Shown: positions 1-11,615 of the stretch, in pieces
Numbering within the stretch: the stretch's first letter is position 1
Layout of the letters: each line of letters begins with the position of its first letter
Made by a program: the position numbers and the translations under genes
Source: Massilia horti
Lineage (GTDB): Bacteria; Pseudomonadota; Gammaproteobacteria; Burkholderiales; Burkholderiaceae_D
NCBI RefSeq assembly: GCF_004614195.1
Contig: NZ_SPUM01000047.1
Coordinates: forward strand, 143,796 to 207,795
Reading direction: 5' to 3'
DNA: 64,000 nucleotides
Notes under the pieces: generated by a model
Database searches by the model: none
Seen by the model: the letters and a program-made list of their open reading frames with translations, nothing else
Told to the model about the DNA's origin: nothing

Positions 1-304
1 CATACGATGCGCGCATCGCGTCGGTGACCTGGAAATACAGGATGCCGTCAACCTGCAGTTGGGTGTTGTCCTTGGTGATGCAGACCTGGGGCGGCACGTC
101 GAGTGGAATCTCCTTCAGGACGTGCTTGTAGGCGATGCGGTCAACAAATGGAATCACAATGTTCAGGCCAGGCGCCAGCGTCGCGTGGTATTTGCCAAGC
201 CGCTCGACCACCCAGGCATGCTGCTGCGGTACCACGTTGACCGTCTTGATTACGAAGACCAGCGCGAGAATAAAGATAACCAGTGCGACCGAACCGAAAG
301 TCAT
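1..304 (-). CDS. SPFH/stomatin-family membrane protein (N-terminal part, cut by window edge)
   Basis: Only the first 101 residues lie in the window; the gene continues past position 1. The protein starts with one hydrophobic segment (GSVALVILFILALVFVIK) followed by VPQQHAWVVERLGKYHATL and GLNIVIPFVDR, the typical opening of stomatin/QmcA-type SPFH proteins, which oligomerise at membrane microdomains. I chose ATG 304 because AAAGG sits 6 nt upstream; an in-frame ATG at 310 overlaps that site. The NfeD gene lies 37 bp upstream on the same strand. NfeD-SPFH pairs are a well-known operon, so the two probably act together in membrane quality control. The exact subfamily cannot be set from the fragment. 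Confidence 0.85.
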   Translation of the reverse strand, partial: MTFGSVALVIFILALVFVIKTVNVVPQQHAWVVERLGKYHATLAPGLNIVIPFVDRIAYKHVLKEIPLDVPPQVCITKDNTQLQVDGILYFQVTDAMRASY

Positions 305-341
305 GTGCATCCTTTATTTGTCAGTGAGTTTTTGGTGAAGC

Positions 342-761
342 TTACGAATCCGAGACGATCAGGCGGCTGCCCTGGATCTCGACGATCTTGAAGTCGCCCG
401 GGTGCGGCGCTGCGCCTTGGCCTAATTCGACGTCCCACATGGCGCCACGGTATTTGACGCGCGCCTTGCCCTGCTCCCAGACCGGCACCGTGATGTGCTG
501 GCCGATGTCGAGATTGACATTGCGGTCGCGCGCCGGATTGGTCCTGGGCCTGGCGATCCGGCTGCGGTGCAGCATTCCGGTGGCAAGCACGCCGACGGCG
601 CCTGCCACGATCGCCTGCAGCGACATGCTGGCTCCCAGCAGCGCGGCGAGCGCCCCGAAAGCCAACCCGATGGCGATCATCAGCAAGTAAAACGTCCCGG
701 TGAACAATTCCAGAATCAGCAGCAGGCCGGCCGCGGCGAGCCAACTTAACCAAATCGACAT
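342..761 (-). CDS. NfeD-family membrane protein
   Basis: This 139-residue protein has two or three hydrophobic segments in the first 70 residues (WLSWLAAAGLLLILEL, TFYLLMIAIGLAFGALAALLG, LQAIVAGAVGVLATGML). A soluble C-terminal beta-rich domain follows, with VNLDIGQHITVP, ARVKYRGAMWDVEL and GDFKIVEIQGSRLIV, the OB-fold domain of short NfeD proteins. These pair with SPFH/stomatin proteins, and such a partner lies directly downstream. The start at 761 is preferred because GGAGG lies 5 nt upstream; the in-frame ATG at 773 would put that site inside the gene. A cellular role in membrane protein or lipid-domain homeostasis is inferred from the family. Confidence 0.88.
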   Translation of the reverse strand: MSIWLSWLAAAGLLLILELFTGTFYLLMIAIGLAFGALAALLGASMSLQAIVAGAVGVLATGMLHRSRIARPRTNPARDRNVNLDIGQHITVPVWEQGKARVKYRGAMWDVELGQGAAPHPGDFKIVEIQGSRLIVSDS

Positions 762-924
762 CTCGTCCTCCATACGTCGGTCAATTGCAAAAATCCCGCA
801 GCCATTGGCGCCAGTGCGACGCGCCGGGCGACAAAAAGCCCCCGCATCCCTTTTAGGGCTGACGAGGGCTTATGGTTGCGCTGGTCACAGTTAGAATGCT
901 TATTTACCAATCAATTCAATATTC

Positions 925-954
925 ATAGTCTAACTGGTTTTAGCGATTAGTCAA
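925..954 (-). promoter_or_regulatory. Possible sigma70-type promoter for nfeD-SPFH
   Basis: Read on the minus strand: TTGACT (954-949), an 18-nt spacer, then GACTAT (930-925). It lies in an A+T-rich stretch about 165 nt upstream of the NfeD start. The -35 is good, the -10 is weak, and the long leader makes this only a candidate. Confidence 0.35.
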
Positions 955-1104
955 CACGTGCGAATTCAAGCTTTATACGGCCTTTAAATCGACAATATCA
1001 AACAATGCTGGATTGCCAATACGACAATTAATCTGGCAATAACCTATTGGCGCGCAGCGAATTGCTGAGCTTTAATTATTTCCCTTTTGTTGGCCCTGAA
1101 TCGG

Positions 1105-1143
1105 AAATAAAAAACCCTCGTCGAACGCATCGACGAGGGTTTT
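1105..1143 (-). terminator. Intrinsic terminator of ppsA
   Basis: A 14-bp perfect stem (1111-1124 with 1130-1143, loop ACGCA) is followed on the minus strand by a run of six Ts and TATTT. It sits about 95 bp past the ppsA stop codon, and the symmetric A/T flanks would let it work in both directions. Confidence 0.85.
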
Positions 1144-1175
1144 ATATTGTGGGGCGTAACGGGAATCGCCAGGCA

Positions 1176-1203
1176 CGTCGTCCCCGCGCAGGCGGGGACG
1201 ACG
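1176..1203. repeat. REP-like GC palindrome
   Basis: A perfect 12-bp inverted repeat (CGTCGTCCCCGC and its complement) around a GCAG loop lies between the ppsA stop and its terminator. Hairpins with a CCCCGCGCAGGCGGGG core are a common dispersed extragenic palindrome type in proteobacteria; that assignment is from memory. It could stabilise the 3' end of the ppsA mRNA. Only this one copy was seen in the window. Confidence 0.6.
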
Positions 1204-1237
1204 ATTTTGGGACTGCGTGCGCTGGCGCACCCAGCGA

Positions 1238-3685
<2,448 letters not shown>

Positions 3686-3861
3686 GGTAATAACACCTTT
3701 TTGATGATGGAAATCTTTGCATCAGGCTGGAGGGCTGTTTTCTTGTTATGCTTGGCGCCGCAGCAGAATCTGTAACCGTTCAGAGCATTTTACCGCTTGC
3801 CGCTGGGATTTACAGCGCACAATCTCACATCTCTTCAGCAAAGCATGAGCTACACGAAACC

Positions 3862-4710
3862 ATGAGCATTGAAACCCGACCCTCTCCCCTCCCCGCCGCA
3901 CGTACCGTTTTCTTTGTGTCCGACGGGACAGGTATAACGGCGGAATCGTTCGGTCACGCGGTGCTGAGCCAGTTCGAAATGCGTTTCCGCCAGATCCGCC
4001 TGCCGTTCATCGACAGCATCGACAAGGCGCGCGACGCGGCGCGGCGGATCAACGAAACCTATGCGATCGACAACCAGCGGCCGATCGTTTTTTCGACGCT
4101 GGTGAAAAACGACCTGTCGGCCGTGATTCGGGCCGCGAATGGCATGCACATGGACCTGTTCCAGACTTTCGTCGCGCCGCTGGAACTGGAACTGGGAATG
4201 AAGTCGACGCACACCGTGGGGCGGATCCACAACGTGGTCGACAGCGAGGAATACAAGAACCGCATCGAGGCGATCAACTTCTCGCTGGCGCACGACGACG
4301 GGCAATCGCACAAGAACCTGGCGGAAGCGGACGTGATCCTGGTGGGTGTGTCGCGTTCGGGCAAGACGCCGACCAGCCTGTACCTGGCGATGCAGTACGG
4401 CATCAAGGCAGCCAACTACCCGCTGATCCCGGACGACTTCGAGCGCAGCAAGCTGCCGTCGTCACTGCCGCCGTTCAAGCACAAGCTGTTCGGGCTGACG
4501 ATTTCGCCGGAGCGGCTGTCCGAGATCCGCAACGAACGCCGCGCGGGCAGCAAGTACGCCTCGCTGGAGAACTGCCGCTACGAGGTCAACGAGGCGGAGA
4601 TCCTGATGAAGCGCGAAGGCATCCGCTGGCTGTCGTCGACCACCAAATCCATCGAAGAAATCGCCACGACAATACTGCAGGAAATCAAACCCGATCGGCG
4701 TGAATATTGA
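3862..4710 (+). CDS. ppsR: PEP synthase regulatory protein (ADP-dependent kinase / Pi-dependent pyrophosphorylase)
   Basis: This 282-residue protein belongs to the DUF299/PpsR family, which inactivates PEP synthase by phosphorylating a threonine next to the catalytic histidine and reactivates it by phosphorolysis. Diagnostic stretches are [20 protein letters not shown] near the N terminus and the P-loop-like [20 protein letters not shown] in the middle. I chose the ATG at 3862 because homology begins just after it; an upstream in-frame ATG at 3748 would add 38 unconserved residues. It is divergent from ppsA, the usual arrangement. A GGGTCAGAGTCGAATT-type palindrome starts 11 bp after its stop. 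Confidence 0.95.
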   Translation: MSIETRPSPLPAARTVFFVSDGTGITAESFGHAVLSQFEMRFRQIRLPFIDSIDKARDAARRINETYAIDNQRPIVFSTLVKNDLSAVIRAANGMHMDLFQTFVAPLELELGMKSTHTVGRIHNVVDSEEYKNRIEAINFSLAHDDGQSHKNLAEADVILVGVSRSGKTPTSLYLAMQYGIKAANYPLIPDDFERSKLPSSLPPFKHKLFGLTISPERLSEIRNERRAGSKYASLENCRYEVNEAEILMKREGIRWLSSTTKSIEEIATTILQEIKPDRREY

Positions 4711-4721
4711 TCCCCTGAAAA

Positions 4722-4784
4722 TGGGGTCAGAGTCGAATTTCCGAGCAATTTGCAATATTTCCCATTAATTCGACTCTGACCCCA
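4722..4784. repeat. Palindromic element, GGGTCAGAGTCGAATT family, copy 1
   Basis: The first and last 18 bp (4722-4739 and 4767-4784) are perfect inverted repeats starting TGGGGTCAGAGTCGAATT. The 27-bp centre is A+T-rich. It lies between ppsR (+) and the EAL gene (-), side by side with copy 2, and could form a long hairpin that ends transcription from both sides. Confidence 0.85.
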
Positions 4785-4794
4785 CTTCTTAAAT

Positions 4795-4855
4795 AGGGTC
4801 AGAGTCGAATTAATCGGAAATTGTTAAATGTTCCGAATAATTCTACTCTGACCCT
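4795..4855. repeat. Palindromic element, GGGTCAGAGTCGAATT family, copy 2
   Basis: The ends are AGGGTCAGAGTCGAATTA and its near-complement (TTCTACTCTGACCCT, one mismatch). The centre carries its own short palindrome, CGGAA...TTCCG. It ends only 3 bp from the stop codon of the convergent EAL gene, so it is well placed to serve as that gene's 3' hairpin. Confidence 0.85.
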
Positions 4856-4858
4856 CAT

Positions 4859-6055
4859 TTAGAAGAAATGGCGCCAGTCTTCGAGCCAGCCGGGGAAGTC
4901 TTCGGCGGCCATCGGGTTGGCGATGTGGTAGCCCTGCGCGTAGGTGCAGCCCAGGCCTTGCAGGAAGTCCCAGTCCTGGCGCGTTTCCACGCCAACCGCG
5001 ACCGACATGCGGTCCAGGCTGTGCGCGAGGCCCAGGCAAGAACGCAGCACGGTGCTCAAGGGGCGCTTGCGCGATGCGCCGTCGACAAAACTGCGGTCGA
5101 TCTTAAGTTCGGAGAACGGAATCCGGGCGAGCAGCTGCAAGTTCGATCGGCCGGTGCCGTAGTCGTCGATCGCCAGGCCAAAGCCCATCATCCGCAGCCG
5201 GACCAGGCGTTCGATGAAGTTGGGGTCGCTGTTTAATACCGATGATTCGGGCATTTCGAACGTCAGGTAGTCGGGCATGACCCGGTGCCGTCCGATGCAG
5301 GCCGTGATCTGGCGCACGAAATTGGGGTGCGTGATCGTTTCGGGCGCGACGTTGATCGAGATGGAGATCGGGATGCCCTGGTCGTGGAACCAGCGGCAGC
5401 GCTCGACCGACATTTCGATCATGCTCCAGTCGAGGAAGTCGATGCGGTTGTTCTCTTCCAGCGCGCCGATGAAGGCCGATGGGCCCAGCACGCCGTGCTC
5501 GGGGTGGCGCCAGCGTGCGAAGATCTCCAGTCCTTTTACCTGCCCGCTGGCCAGTTCAATCTTGGGCTGGAAGAAGGGTTCGAACTGGCGCTTTTGCAGG
5601 CCGGTGCCCACTTGGGAGAAGGTGAAGGTAGGCTCGATCGGCCGCGCGTGCGGGCGCGCGGCTGGAACGTAGTTGTCGAGCAGCGCCTTGAGTTTGGGCT
5701 CGGTCACCGGCTTGACGATGGTGCCGAGCAGGTCGATGCCGAACGCCTGCGCCAGCGTCTCCACCGCGAACATCAGGTTGGGGTGCTGGGCGCCGACCAC
5801 GATCAGGCGCGCGCCGGTCTCGAGAACGGCCAGATTGCGAATCAGCTCGAGACCGTCCATGCCGGGCAACTCGAGGTTCACGATCGCCACGTCCACCCCG
5901 GGCGTCACCCCAGCCTGGCACGCGCGCAGCGCCATGTGGCCGTCCGGGACCTCGGTGACGCGCCGTGCGCCGAGCGCGCCCAGCAGGTCCAAGAGCGCCG
6001 TGCGCTGGGGGTTGTCAGCTTCCGCTACCAAAAAGTGCAAATGACCGATGTCCAT
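4859..6055 (-). CDS. REC-EAL protein with degenerate receiver and EAL domains
   Basis: Of 398 residues, about 5-130 form a response-regulator receiver and about 155-395 an EAL domain (cyclic-di-GMP phosphodiesterase fold). In the receiver the phospho-acceptor position is Asn60 (VAIVNLELPGMDG) where Asp is expected; Lys115 is kept. In the EAL domain the metal and substrate residues Glu177 (EIF in place of EAL), Asn235, Glu267, Asp297-Asp298, Lys318 and Gln374 are present. However, the glutamate of the AEGVE motif, 36 residues after the lysine, is Val354 (AVGVE). In RocR-type enzymes that glutamate is the proposed general base, so hydrolysis is doubtful. It is more likely a c-di-GMP-binding or scaffold protein. 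It lies 53 bp downstream of the SPOUT methyltransferase gene. Confidence 0.88.
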   Translation of the reverse strand: MDIGHLHFLVAEADNPQRTALLDLLGALGARRVTEVPDGHMALRACQAGVTPGVDVAIVNLELPGMDGLELIRNLAVLETGARLIVVGAQHPNLMFAVETLAQAFGIDLLGTIVKPVTEPKLKALLDNYVPAARPHARPIEPTFTFSQVGTGLQKRQFEPFFQPKIELASGQVKGLEIFARWRHPEHGVLGPSAFIGALEENNRIDFLDWSMIEMSVERCRWFHDQGIPISISINVAPETITHPNFVRQITACIGRHRVMPDYLTFEMPESSVLNSDPNFIERLVRLRMMGFGLAIDDYGTGRSNLQLLARIPFSELKIDRSFVDGASRKRPLSTVLRSCLGLAHSLDRMSVAVGVETRQDWDFLQGLGCTYAQGYHIANPMAAEDFPGWLEDWRHFF

Positions 6056-6108
6056 CTCTGCTCCACATTACGACTTTTGGCAGATTAACCCGAAGGCCGC
6101 GCCGCCGT

Positions 6109-6894
6109 CTATGCCTGAAGTTGCCGCAGCTGTTCAAAAAAGCACACCGCAGCGCAGGCGGCCACGTTCAGCGATTCGACGCGGCCCGCGTGCGGCACCG
6201 CGACGCGGTGGGTGGCCAGCTCCAGCAGTTCGCTCGATACGCCCTGCCCTTCGTGCCCCAGCACCCAGGCCACCGGGCGCCGCAGGTCGACGTTGTACAG
6301 GCGCTCGCTGGCGTAGCCGCTGGTGGCGAGCACGGCGACTTTCGATGAACGCACCACGTCAAGGAGCGTCACGTTCTCGAATATCTCGAGCACGAAGTGC
6401 GCGCCCATGGCGGCGCGCAGCACCTTGGGCGACCAGCAGAATGCGGTGCCCGCGCCCGCGTACACCTGCTTGATGCCGGCGGCTGCCGCGCTCCTCAAAA
6501 TCGAGCCGACATTGCCCGGGTCCTGCACGCCGTCGAGCAGCACCGCCGATTCGGTGAGCCTGGCGGGCTGGGCGGGATGGGGCGTGTCGATTACGAACAG
6601 CAGGTTGATGCCGTGTTCGACCTGGCTGACCGCGCCAAACAGCGCATCGGGCAGCGCGGTCACGTGAGCGTGCGCGGCCTCGAGCCGCTGCACGATGGCC
6701 GCGACTTCGGGGTTGGCGAGCGCGCCTTCGGACACCACGCAGTACAGTGGTTCGCCGTGCAGGTCGAGCCAGGCCTGGCACAGGTGCACGCCATCGAGCA
6801 CGCTGCGGCCGGCTTTGCGCCGCGCCTGCGAGCTGGTCGCGAGCTGCTTGAGCTCCTTGTAGAACGCGTTCTCGCGCGAGGTGATGGTCTTCAT
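6109..6894 (-). CDS. SPOUT/TrmH-family RNA 2'-O-methyltransferase
   Basis: This 261-residue protein has an N-terminal substrate-binding domain (about 1-100, with [18 protein letters not shown]). The SpoU/TrmH catalytic domain follows and carries all three family motifs: [33 protein letters not shown] and [19 protein letters not shown], which form the knotted SAM site. It probably methylates a ribose in 23S rRNA or tRNA; the target cannot be read from sequence. Its ATG overlaps the rnhB stop by 4 nt, so it is translated from the same message. Confidence 0.9.
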   Translation of the reverse strand: MKTITSRENAFYKELKQLATSSQARRKAGRSVLDGVHLCQAWLDLHGEPLYCVVSEGALANPEVAAIVQRLEAAHAHVTALPDALFGAVSQVEHGINLLFVIDTPHPAQPARLTESAVLLDGVQDPGNVGSILRSAAAAGIKQVYAGAGTAFCWSPKVLRAAMGAHFVLEIFENVTLLDVVRSSKVAVLATSGYASERLYNVDLRRPVAWVLGHEGQGVSSELLELATHRVAVPHAGRVESLNVAACAAVCFFEQLRQLQA

Positions 6895-7538
6895 GGCGGG
6901 CCGAACAAATCAGGTTCGAGCATGGCGCGCACCGGCGCGAACGAGCGGCGGTGGATCGGGCACGGCCCGTGCAAACGCAGGCGCTCCAGGTGCAGCGGCG
7001 TGGAATATCCCTTGTGCTGGTCGAAGCCGTATTGCGGATACTGTTCGTGCAGCGCCACCAGCGCGGCGTCGCGCGCGGTCTTGGCGAGGATCGAGGCGGC
7101 CGAGATGGCGAACACCTTGTCGTCGCCTTCGACGATTGCATGCGCGCGGATTGCCAGTTGCGGGCAGCGGTTGCCGTCGATGAGGGCGATGGTCGGCGCC
7201 ATGGCCAGCGCCTCGACCGCGCGCCGCATGGCGAGCATGGTCGCCTGCAGGATGTTGATCGCGTCGATCTCCTGGTGCGAGCATTCGGCCACCGCCCACG
7301 CCAGCGCGCTTTCCTTGATCTGCGGCGCCAGTTCGTCGCGCTGTTCGGCGGAGAGCTTCTTGGAGTCGCGCAGGCCTTCGATCGGCCGCGCGGGGTCGAG
7401 GATCACGGCGGCGGCGTACACCGGGCCGGCGAGCGGGCCGCGCCCGGCCTCGTCCACGCCGCACACGATGTCTTCCAGCGTAAACGGCCGGTCCTTGGGC
7501 GGCAGGCCCGGGTAAAAATCGATCTTCTTCTTTCTCAT
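6891..7538 (-). CDS. rnhB: Ribonuclease HII
   Basis: This 215-residue enzyme cleaves RNA in RNA-DNA hybrids, including single ribonucleotides in DNA. The active-site acidic residues are visible in [25 protein letters not shown] and [19 protein letters not shown], with DSKKLS between. It overlaps lpxB upstream and the methyltransferase downstream by 4 nt each (ATGA), showing tight translational coupling. lpxB-rnhB adjacency is common in proteobacteria. Confidence 0.96.
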   Translation of the reverse strand: MRKKKIDFYPGLPPKDRPFTLEDIVCGVDEAGRGPLAGPVYAAAVILDPARPIEGLRDSKKLSAEQRDELAPQIKESALAWAVAECSHQEIDAINILQATMLAMRRAVEALAMAPTIALIDGNRCPQLAIRAHAIVEGDDKVFAISAASILAKTARDAALVALHEQYPQYGFDQHKGYSTPLHLERLRLHGPCPIHRRSFAPVRAMLEPDLFGPP

Positions 7539-8695
7539 GTCTTGGAACCGATGACGCGCAGGACCGCGTCCGCGCTGGCCGCTGCGCTGTCACGCAGCAG
7601 GCTGTGATGCATGTCGGTGAAGCGCTGCTTGAGCCGGTCGCGGCCGGCCGCGTCTTCCAGCTGCCGCCAGAGCGCCTCGGCCAGATTGGCGGGGGTGGCT
7701 GCATGCTGCAGGTATTCGGGCACGACGAATTCGCGCGCCAGGATGTTGGGCAGCCCGATCCAGGGCATGTAGCCCATGTGGCGCATGATCTCCCAGGAGG
7801 CGCGCATGACCTTGTAGGCGATGACCATCGGCTTCTTGAACAGCGCCACTTCGAGCGTCGCGGTGCCCGACGCGGCCAGCACCGCGTCGGCGGCGGCGAT
7901 CGCGGTGTGCGACTGTCCGTCGACCAGTTGCACCGGCACGTCCGACAGGCCGGCCTTCGCCACCAGGTCGTTGAAATAGCTGCGCTGGCGCTCGCCAGCC
8001 ATCGGCGCCACGAAACGCAAGGATGGGTCGCGCTGCGCGAGCAGTCTGGCGGCGCCGACGAACGGTTCGCTCAGGTACTTCAGTTCGGCCATGCGGCTGC
8101 CGGGCATGAGCGTGACCACGCGTGCGTCAAGGGGAATCCCGAGCGCGCGCCTGGCCGCGGCCTGGTCGGGCTGCAGCGGAATCTGCTCGGCCAGCGGATG
8201 GCCGATGTAAGTGACGGGCACGCCGGCGTCTTGGTAGATCTTTTCCTCGAACGGGAAGATTACCAGCATGTGCGACACGGCGCGCTTGATCTTTTTGATG
8301 CGCCCGCCGCGCCAGGCCCAGATCTGGGGACTGATGAAGTGCACGGTGGGGATGCCGGCGGCACGCAGCTGTTCCTCCAGCCCCAGGTTAAAGCCGGGGT
8401 AGTCTGCGCCGATGAAGGCGGCCGGGCGCTCGGCCAGCAACCGGTCGCGCAGGCGGTTCTGGATGCCCTTGAGCTCGCGGTAGCGCGGAATGACTTCGAA
8501 CAGGCCACGTATGGTCAGGGTGTCCATCGGCACCTCCGACACGAAGCCCTGCTCCATCATGCGCGGCCCGCCTATGCCGTGAAAGCGCGCTTGCGGCAGG
8601 TGCGGCCGCAGTCCCGCCAACAGGCGCGATGCGAGCATGTCGCCGGAGACTTCGCCGGCGACCAGGGCCAGCGAGATGTCAGCGGACGATGCCAC
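7535..8695 (-). CDS. lpxB: Lipid-A-disaccharide synthase
   Basis: This 386-residue GT19 glycosyltransferase joins UDP-2,3-diacylglucosamine to lipid X to make the lipid A disaccharide at the inner membrane. Typical stretches are [55 protein letters not shown] and [11 protein letters not shown]. The likely start is GTG at 8695, which lies 17 nt inside lpxA; no ATG occurs near it and homology begins right after. It overlaps rnhB by 4 nt. Confidence 0.96.
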   Translation of the reverse strand: MASSADISLALVAGEVSGDMLASRLLAGLRPHLPQARFHGIGGPRMMEQGFVSEVPMDTLTIRGLFEVIPRYRELKGIQNRLRDRLLAERPAAFIGADYPGFNLGLEEQLRAAGIPTVHFISPQIWAWRGGRIKKIKRAVSHMLVIFPFEEKIYQDAGVPVTYIGHPLAEQIPLQPDQAAARRALGIPLDARVVTLMPGSRMAELKYLSEPFVGAARLLAQRDPSLRFVAPMAGERQRSYFNDLVAKAGLSDVPVQLVDGQSHTAIAAADAVLAASGTATLEVALFKKPMVIAYKVMRASWEIMRHMGYMPWIGLPNILAREFVVPEYLQHAATPANLAEALWRQLEDAAGRDRLKQRFTDMHHSLLRDSAAASADAVLRVIGSKT

Positions 8696-9467
8696 GGCTG
8701 GCGACGCCGAGGAATTCGCGCATGGCCTGCACGCACGGCGCGGCCTGCGGCGCAGCCTGTTCCTCCTCCAGCAGCGCGGCCTTGGCTTCCTCGAGTGTGA
8801 GCCCGGAGCGGTACACCAGCTTGTAGGCGTTGCGGATGGCGTCGATCTCGGTGCGGCTGAAGCCGCGGCGCTTGAGGCCCTCGACGTTGATGCCGCGCGC
8901 GCCGGCCGGGTTGCCGGAGACGAGCACGTACGGCGGCACGTCCTGGGTCAGGCTGGTGTACATGCCGATGAAGGCATGCGCGCCGATCTTGCAGAACTGG
9001 TGCACGCCGGCGAAGCCGGACAGGATCGCCCAGTCGCCAACCTGGACGTGGCCGGCCAGCTGCGCGTTGTTCGAGAAGATCGTGTTGCTGCCCACCTGGC
9101 AGTCATGCGCCAGGTGCACGTAGGCCGACATCCAGTTGTCGTTGCCCAGGCGGGTGACGCCCTGGTCCTGGACTGTGCCGGTGTTGAAAGTGCAGAATTC
9201 GCGGATCGTGTTGCGATCGCCAATCTCCAGCCGGGTCGGTTCGCCGGCCCATTTCTTGTCCTGCGGCTGGGCACCGATCGACGAGAACTGGAATATCTGG
9301 TTGTCCCTGCCGATCGTCGTGTGGCCTTCGATGACCACGTGCGGCCCGACCACCGTGCCCGCGCCGATCTGCACGTGCGGTCCGATGATCGAATACGGGC
9401 CGACCTCGACGGAGCTGTCCAGCTCCGCCCTCGGGTCGACGATCGCGCTTGGGTGAATCTTTGTCAT
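8679..9467 (-). CDS. lpxA: UDP-N-acetylglucosamine O-acyltransferase
   Basis: This 262-residue acyltransferase does the first step of lipid A synthesis, moving 3-hydroxyacyl from ACP to UDP-GlcNAc. The N-terminal two thirds is a left-handed beta helix of hexapeptide repeats (IHPSAIVDPRAEL, VGPYSIIGPHVQIGAGTVVG), with the catalytic histidine expected in VHLAHDCQVG. The C-terminal helical domain follows. I chose ATG 9467, which overlaps the fabZ stop as TAATG; an upstream in-frame extension to 9515 lies inside fabZ and is not conserved. Confidence 0.96.
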   Translation of the reverse strand: MTKIHPSAIVDPRAELDSSVEVGPYSIIGPHVQIGAGTVVGPHVVIEGHTTIGRDNQIFQFSSIGAQPQDKKWAGEPTRLEIGDRNTIREFCTFNTGTVQDQGVTRLGNDNWMSAYVHLAHDCQVGSNTIFSNNAQLAGHVQVGDWAILSGFAGVHQFCKIGAHAFIGMYTSLTQDVPPYVLVSGNPAGARGINVEGLKRRGFSRTEIDAIRNAYKLVYRSGLTLEEAKAALLEEEQAAPQAAPCVQAMREFLGVASRGIVR

Positions 9468-9952
9468 TACTGCCCCGCTGGCTGGCTGGCGTCGCCGGCG
9501 GCACGGATGGTGCACATCAGCTCCGCTTCGACCGCGACCTTGCCGTCCACGCTCGCCACTGCCTTGTACTTCCAGATGCCGCGCGCGACGCGCAGGATTT
9601 CTACGTCCATCTTCAACTGGTCGCCCGGCTCGACCGGGCGCTTGAAGCGCGCGCCGTCGATGCCGACAAAATAGACGACCGAGTTCTCGTCCGGCTTCAC
9701 GTCCATCGTCATGAACGACAGGATGGCGGCGGTCTGCGCCATCGCTTCGATCATCAGCACGCCCGGCATCACCGGCTTGTGCGGGAAGTGCCCGTTGAAG
9801 AACTCTTCGTTCACCGTGACGTTCTTGATCGCGGTGATGCGCTTGCCCAGTTCATAGTCCAGCACGCGGTCCACCAGCAGCAGCGGATAGCGGTGCGGCA
9901 GGTATTCCTTGATCTGGTTGATGTCCAGGGTCTTGTTTTCGGTAGTGGTCAT
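9467..9952 (-). CDS. fabZ: 3-hydroxyacyl-[ACP] dehydratase
   Basis: This 161-residue hotdog-fold enzyme dehydrates 3-hydroxyacyl-ACP in fatty acid elongation and competes with LpxA/LpxD for substrate. Seen are [34 protein letters not shown] with the catalytic His and Glu, and AQTAAIL. It sits between lpxD and lpxA with a 4-nt overlap upstream and a 1-nt overlap downstream, as in most proteobacteria. Confidence 0.97.
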   Translation of the reverse strand: MTTTENKTLDINQIKEYLPHRYPLLLVDRVLDYELGKRITAIKNVTVNEEFFNGHFPHKPVMPGVLMIEAMAQTAAILSFMTMDVKPDENSVVYFVGIDGARFKRPVEPGDQLKMDVEILRVARGIWKYKAVASVDGKVAVEAELMCTIRAAGDASQPAGQ

Positions 9953-10998
9953 GTATCTTTGGTGAGTGTTTTAATTGTTTTCTCAAGCGCGCGAATTTTT
10001 TCGCGCATCGCCGTCAGGTTGCGCACGATGGCGGCGCTGCGTTCCCACTCGGCGTTCTTGGCCAGCGGGTAGAAACCGGTGTACTGCCCCGGCTCCAGGA
10101 CCGAGCGCGACACCATGCTGCCCGACGAAATGTGCACGTTGTCGGCGATCTCGAGGTGCCCCAGCACCATCGCCGCGCCGCCGAACGTGCAATGCTTGCC
10201 AATCGTGGCGCTGCCCGCCACGCCCACGCAGCCGGCCATGGCGGTGTGCGCGCCGATCCGGCAGTTGTGGCCGATCTGGATCTGGTTGTCCAGTTTGACC
10301 CCGTCCTCGATCACGGTGTCGGCCAGCGCGCCGCGGTCGATGGTGGAGTTGGCGCCGATCTCGACGTCGTCGCCGATCACCACCCGCCCGGTCTGCGGGA
10401 TCTTGATGTAGACGCCGGATTCGACCGCAAAGCCGAAGCCGTCCGCGCCGATCACCGCGCCCGAGTGGATGATGCCGCGCGCGCCGATCACGCAGCGCGC
10501 ATGGAAGGTGACGTTGGCGAACAGGTGCGTGCTCGCGCCGATCAGCGCGTCGCGCCCCACGAAGCAGCCGGCGTCGATACGCGCCCCGGCGCCAATCTTG
10601 GCGCCCGCCTCGATCGTCGCATGCGGTCCGATGAACGCGCGCGGGTGGATATCGGCGCTGTTGGCCACGCTGGCGCTCGGGTCGATGCCGGGGCTGGGCA
10701 GCACTTCTTCCAGCGCGGCGAAGTACTGCGCCACGCGCGCAAAGTAGGCGTAAGGGTTGGTGGTGATGATACGTGCGCCGCCATAGGTGGCAGCCACGGT
10801 CGGTTCGTCCAGCGGCGAGAGTATCAGCGCCGCGGCCTGGCTTTGCGCGGCCAGCGCGCGCAGCTTGCTATTGCTGAGAAAACTGAGATGACAGTCTTGT
10901 GCGTCGGCCAAAGGCGCGATGCCAACAACTTCAATTTCCGGGTCACCCGCCAGTTGTCCACCAAAGCGTTCGACCAATTCACCCAGTCGAGTGCCCAT
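9949..10998 (-). CDS. lpxD: UDP-3-O-(3-hydroxyacyl)glucosamine N-acyltransferase
   Basis: This 349-residue enzyme adds the second acyl chain in lipid A synthesis. The N-terminal domain ([30 protein letters not shown]) is followed by hexapeptide beta-helix repeats and [11 protein letters not shown], where the catalytic histidine is expected. I prefer the ATG at 10998, with AAGGA a few nt upstream, over an in-frame TTG at 11022. It is 31 bp from skp and overlaps fabZ by 4 nt. Confidence 0.96.
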   Translation of the reverse strand: MGTRLGELVERFGGQLAGDPEIEVVGIAPLADAQDCHLSFLSNSKLRALAAQSQAAALILSPLDEPTVAATYGGARIITTNPYAYFARVAQYFAALEEVLPSPGIDPSASVANSADIHPRAFIGPHATIEAGAKIGAGARIDAGCFVGRDALIGASTHLFANVTFHARCVIGARGIIHSGAVIGADGFGFAVESGVYIKIPQTGRVVIGDDVEIGANSTIDRGALADTVIEDGVKLDNQIQIGHNCRIGAHTAMAGCVGVAGSATIGKHCTFGGAAMVLGHLEIADNVHISSGSMVSRSVLEPGQYTGFYPLAKNAEWERSAAIVRNLTAMREKIRALEKTIKTLTKDT

Positions 10999-11029
10999 CC
11001 TGGTCCTTCCAAATCCGGTCAAAACGTGT

Positions 11030-11575
11030 TTACTTGCCCTGGTCGAGCAGCCTTAATACCTTGTCGGTGATGTCGATGCGCGGGCTCGACCAGGCCGATT
11101 CCTGCAGCACCGCGTCCAGGTGTTCCTGCTCGGCGATCTGCTCGATCAGCTTGAAGGCCTTCTGCGCGATCGCGGCGCGTTCCTCGTTGGTGCGCTGCAG
11201 CAGGTCTTCCTGGTACTCGCGCTGCATCCGCTGCACGTCCTTTTCCATGTCGAACAGCTCGCGCGCACGCTTGGTGCGCTCAATGTCGGTCAGGCGCGGC
11301 GCGTCGGCGTCGAACTTCTCGGACATCTTTTTGAACTTTGTCACCATCTCCTCGTTCGCCTTCTGGCGCTTGGAGAATTCGGACTGGATCCGGGCATCGG
11401 CCGCCTTGGCCATCTTCGATTCGGACATCAGCCGCTCGGTAAACACAAACCCGATGCGGCTGGGCGCGTACTGCGCCGCGGCCGGAGCCTGTGCCTGCGC
11501 CTGGCTGAATGCGCCGGCGCACAGCGCGGCCACCACCAGGCTACGGGGCAGCGAGGCAATCAGATTTTTTAACAT
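11030..11575 (-). CDS. skp: Periplasmic chaperone Skp/OmpH family
   Basis: The protein has 181 residues with a signal peptide ([21 protein letters not shown], cleaved near residue 29). [14 protein letters not shown] follows, then a long highly charged helical hairpin (about 50-155), the tentacles of the Skp trimer. It carries unfolded outer-membrane proteins across the periplasm to BamA, whose gene is 40 bp upstream in the same operon. Confidence 0.93.
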   Translation of the reverse strand: MLKNLIASLPRSLVVAALCAGAFSQAQAQAPAAAQYAPSRIGFVFTERLMSESKMAKAADARIQSEFSKRQKANEEMVTKFKKMSEKFDADAPRLTDIERTKRARELFDMEKDVQRMQREYQEDLLQRTNEERAAIAQKAFKLIEQIAEQEHLDAVLQESAWSSPRIDITDKVLRLLDQGK

Positions 11576-11615
11576 AGTTCTCCGCTATCGTAGGATAAAG
11601 GGCTCGTTTTGCGCG

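Larger units (their letters stand above)
762..1237. other. Intergenic region between nfeD and ppsA
   Basis: About 475 bp without a credible gene. It is clearly more A+T-rich between 895 and 1110 than the coding DNA around it. It contains a possible promoter for the nfeD-SPFH pair (925-954), a strong hairpin terminator for ppsA (1105-1143) and a GC-rich REP-like hairpin (1176-1203). I saw nothing else in it. Confidence 0.6.
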
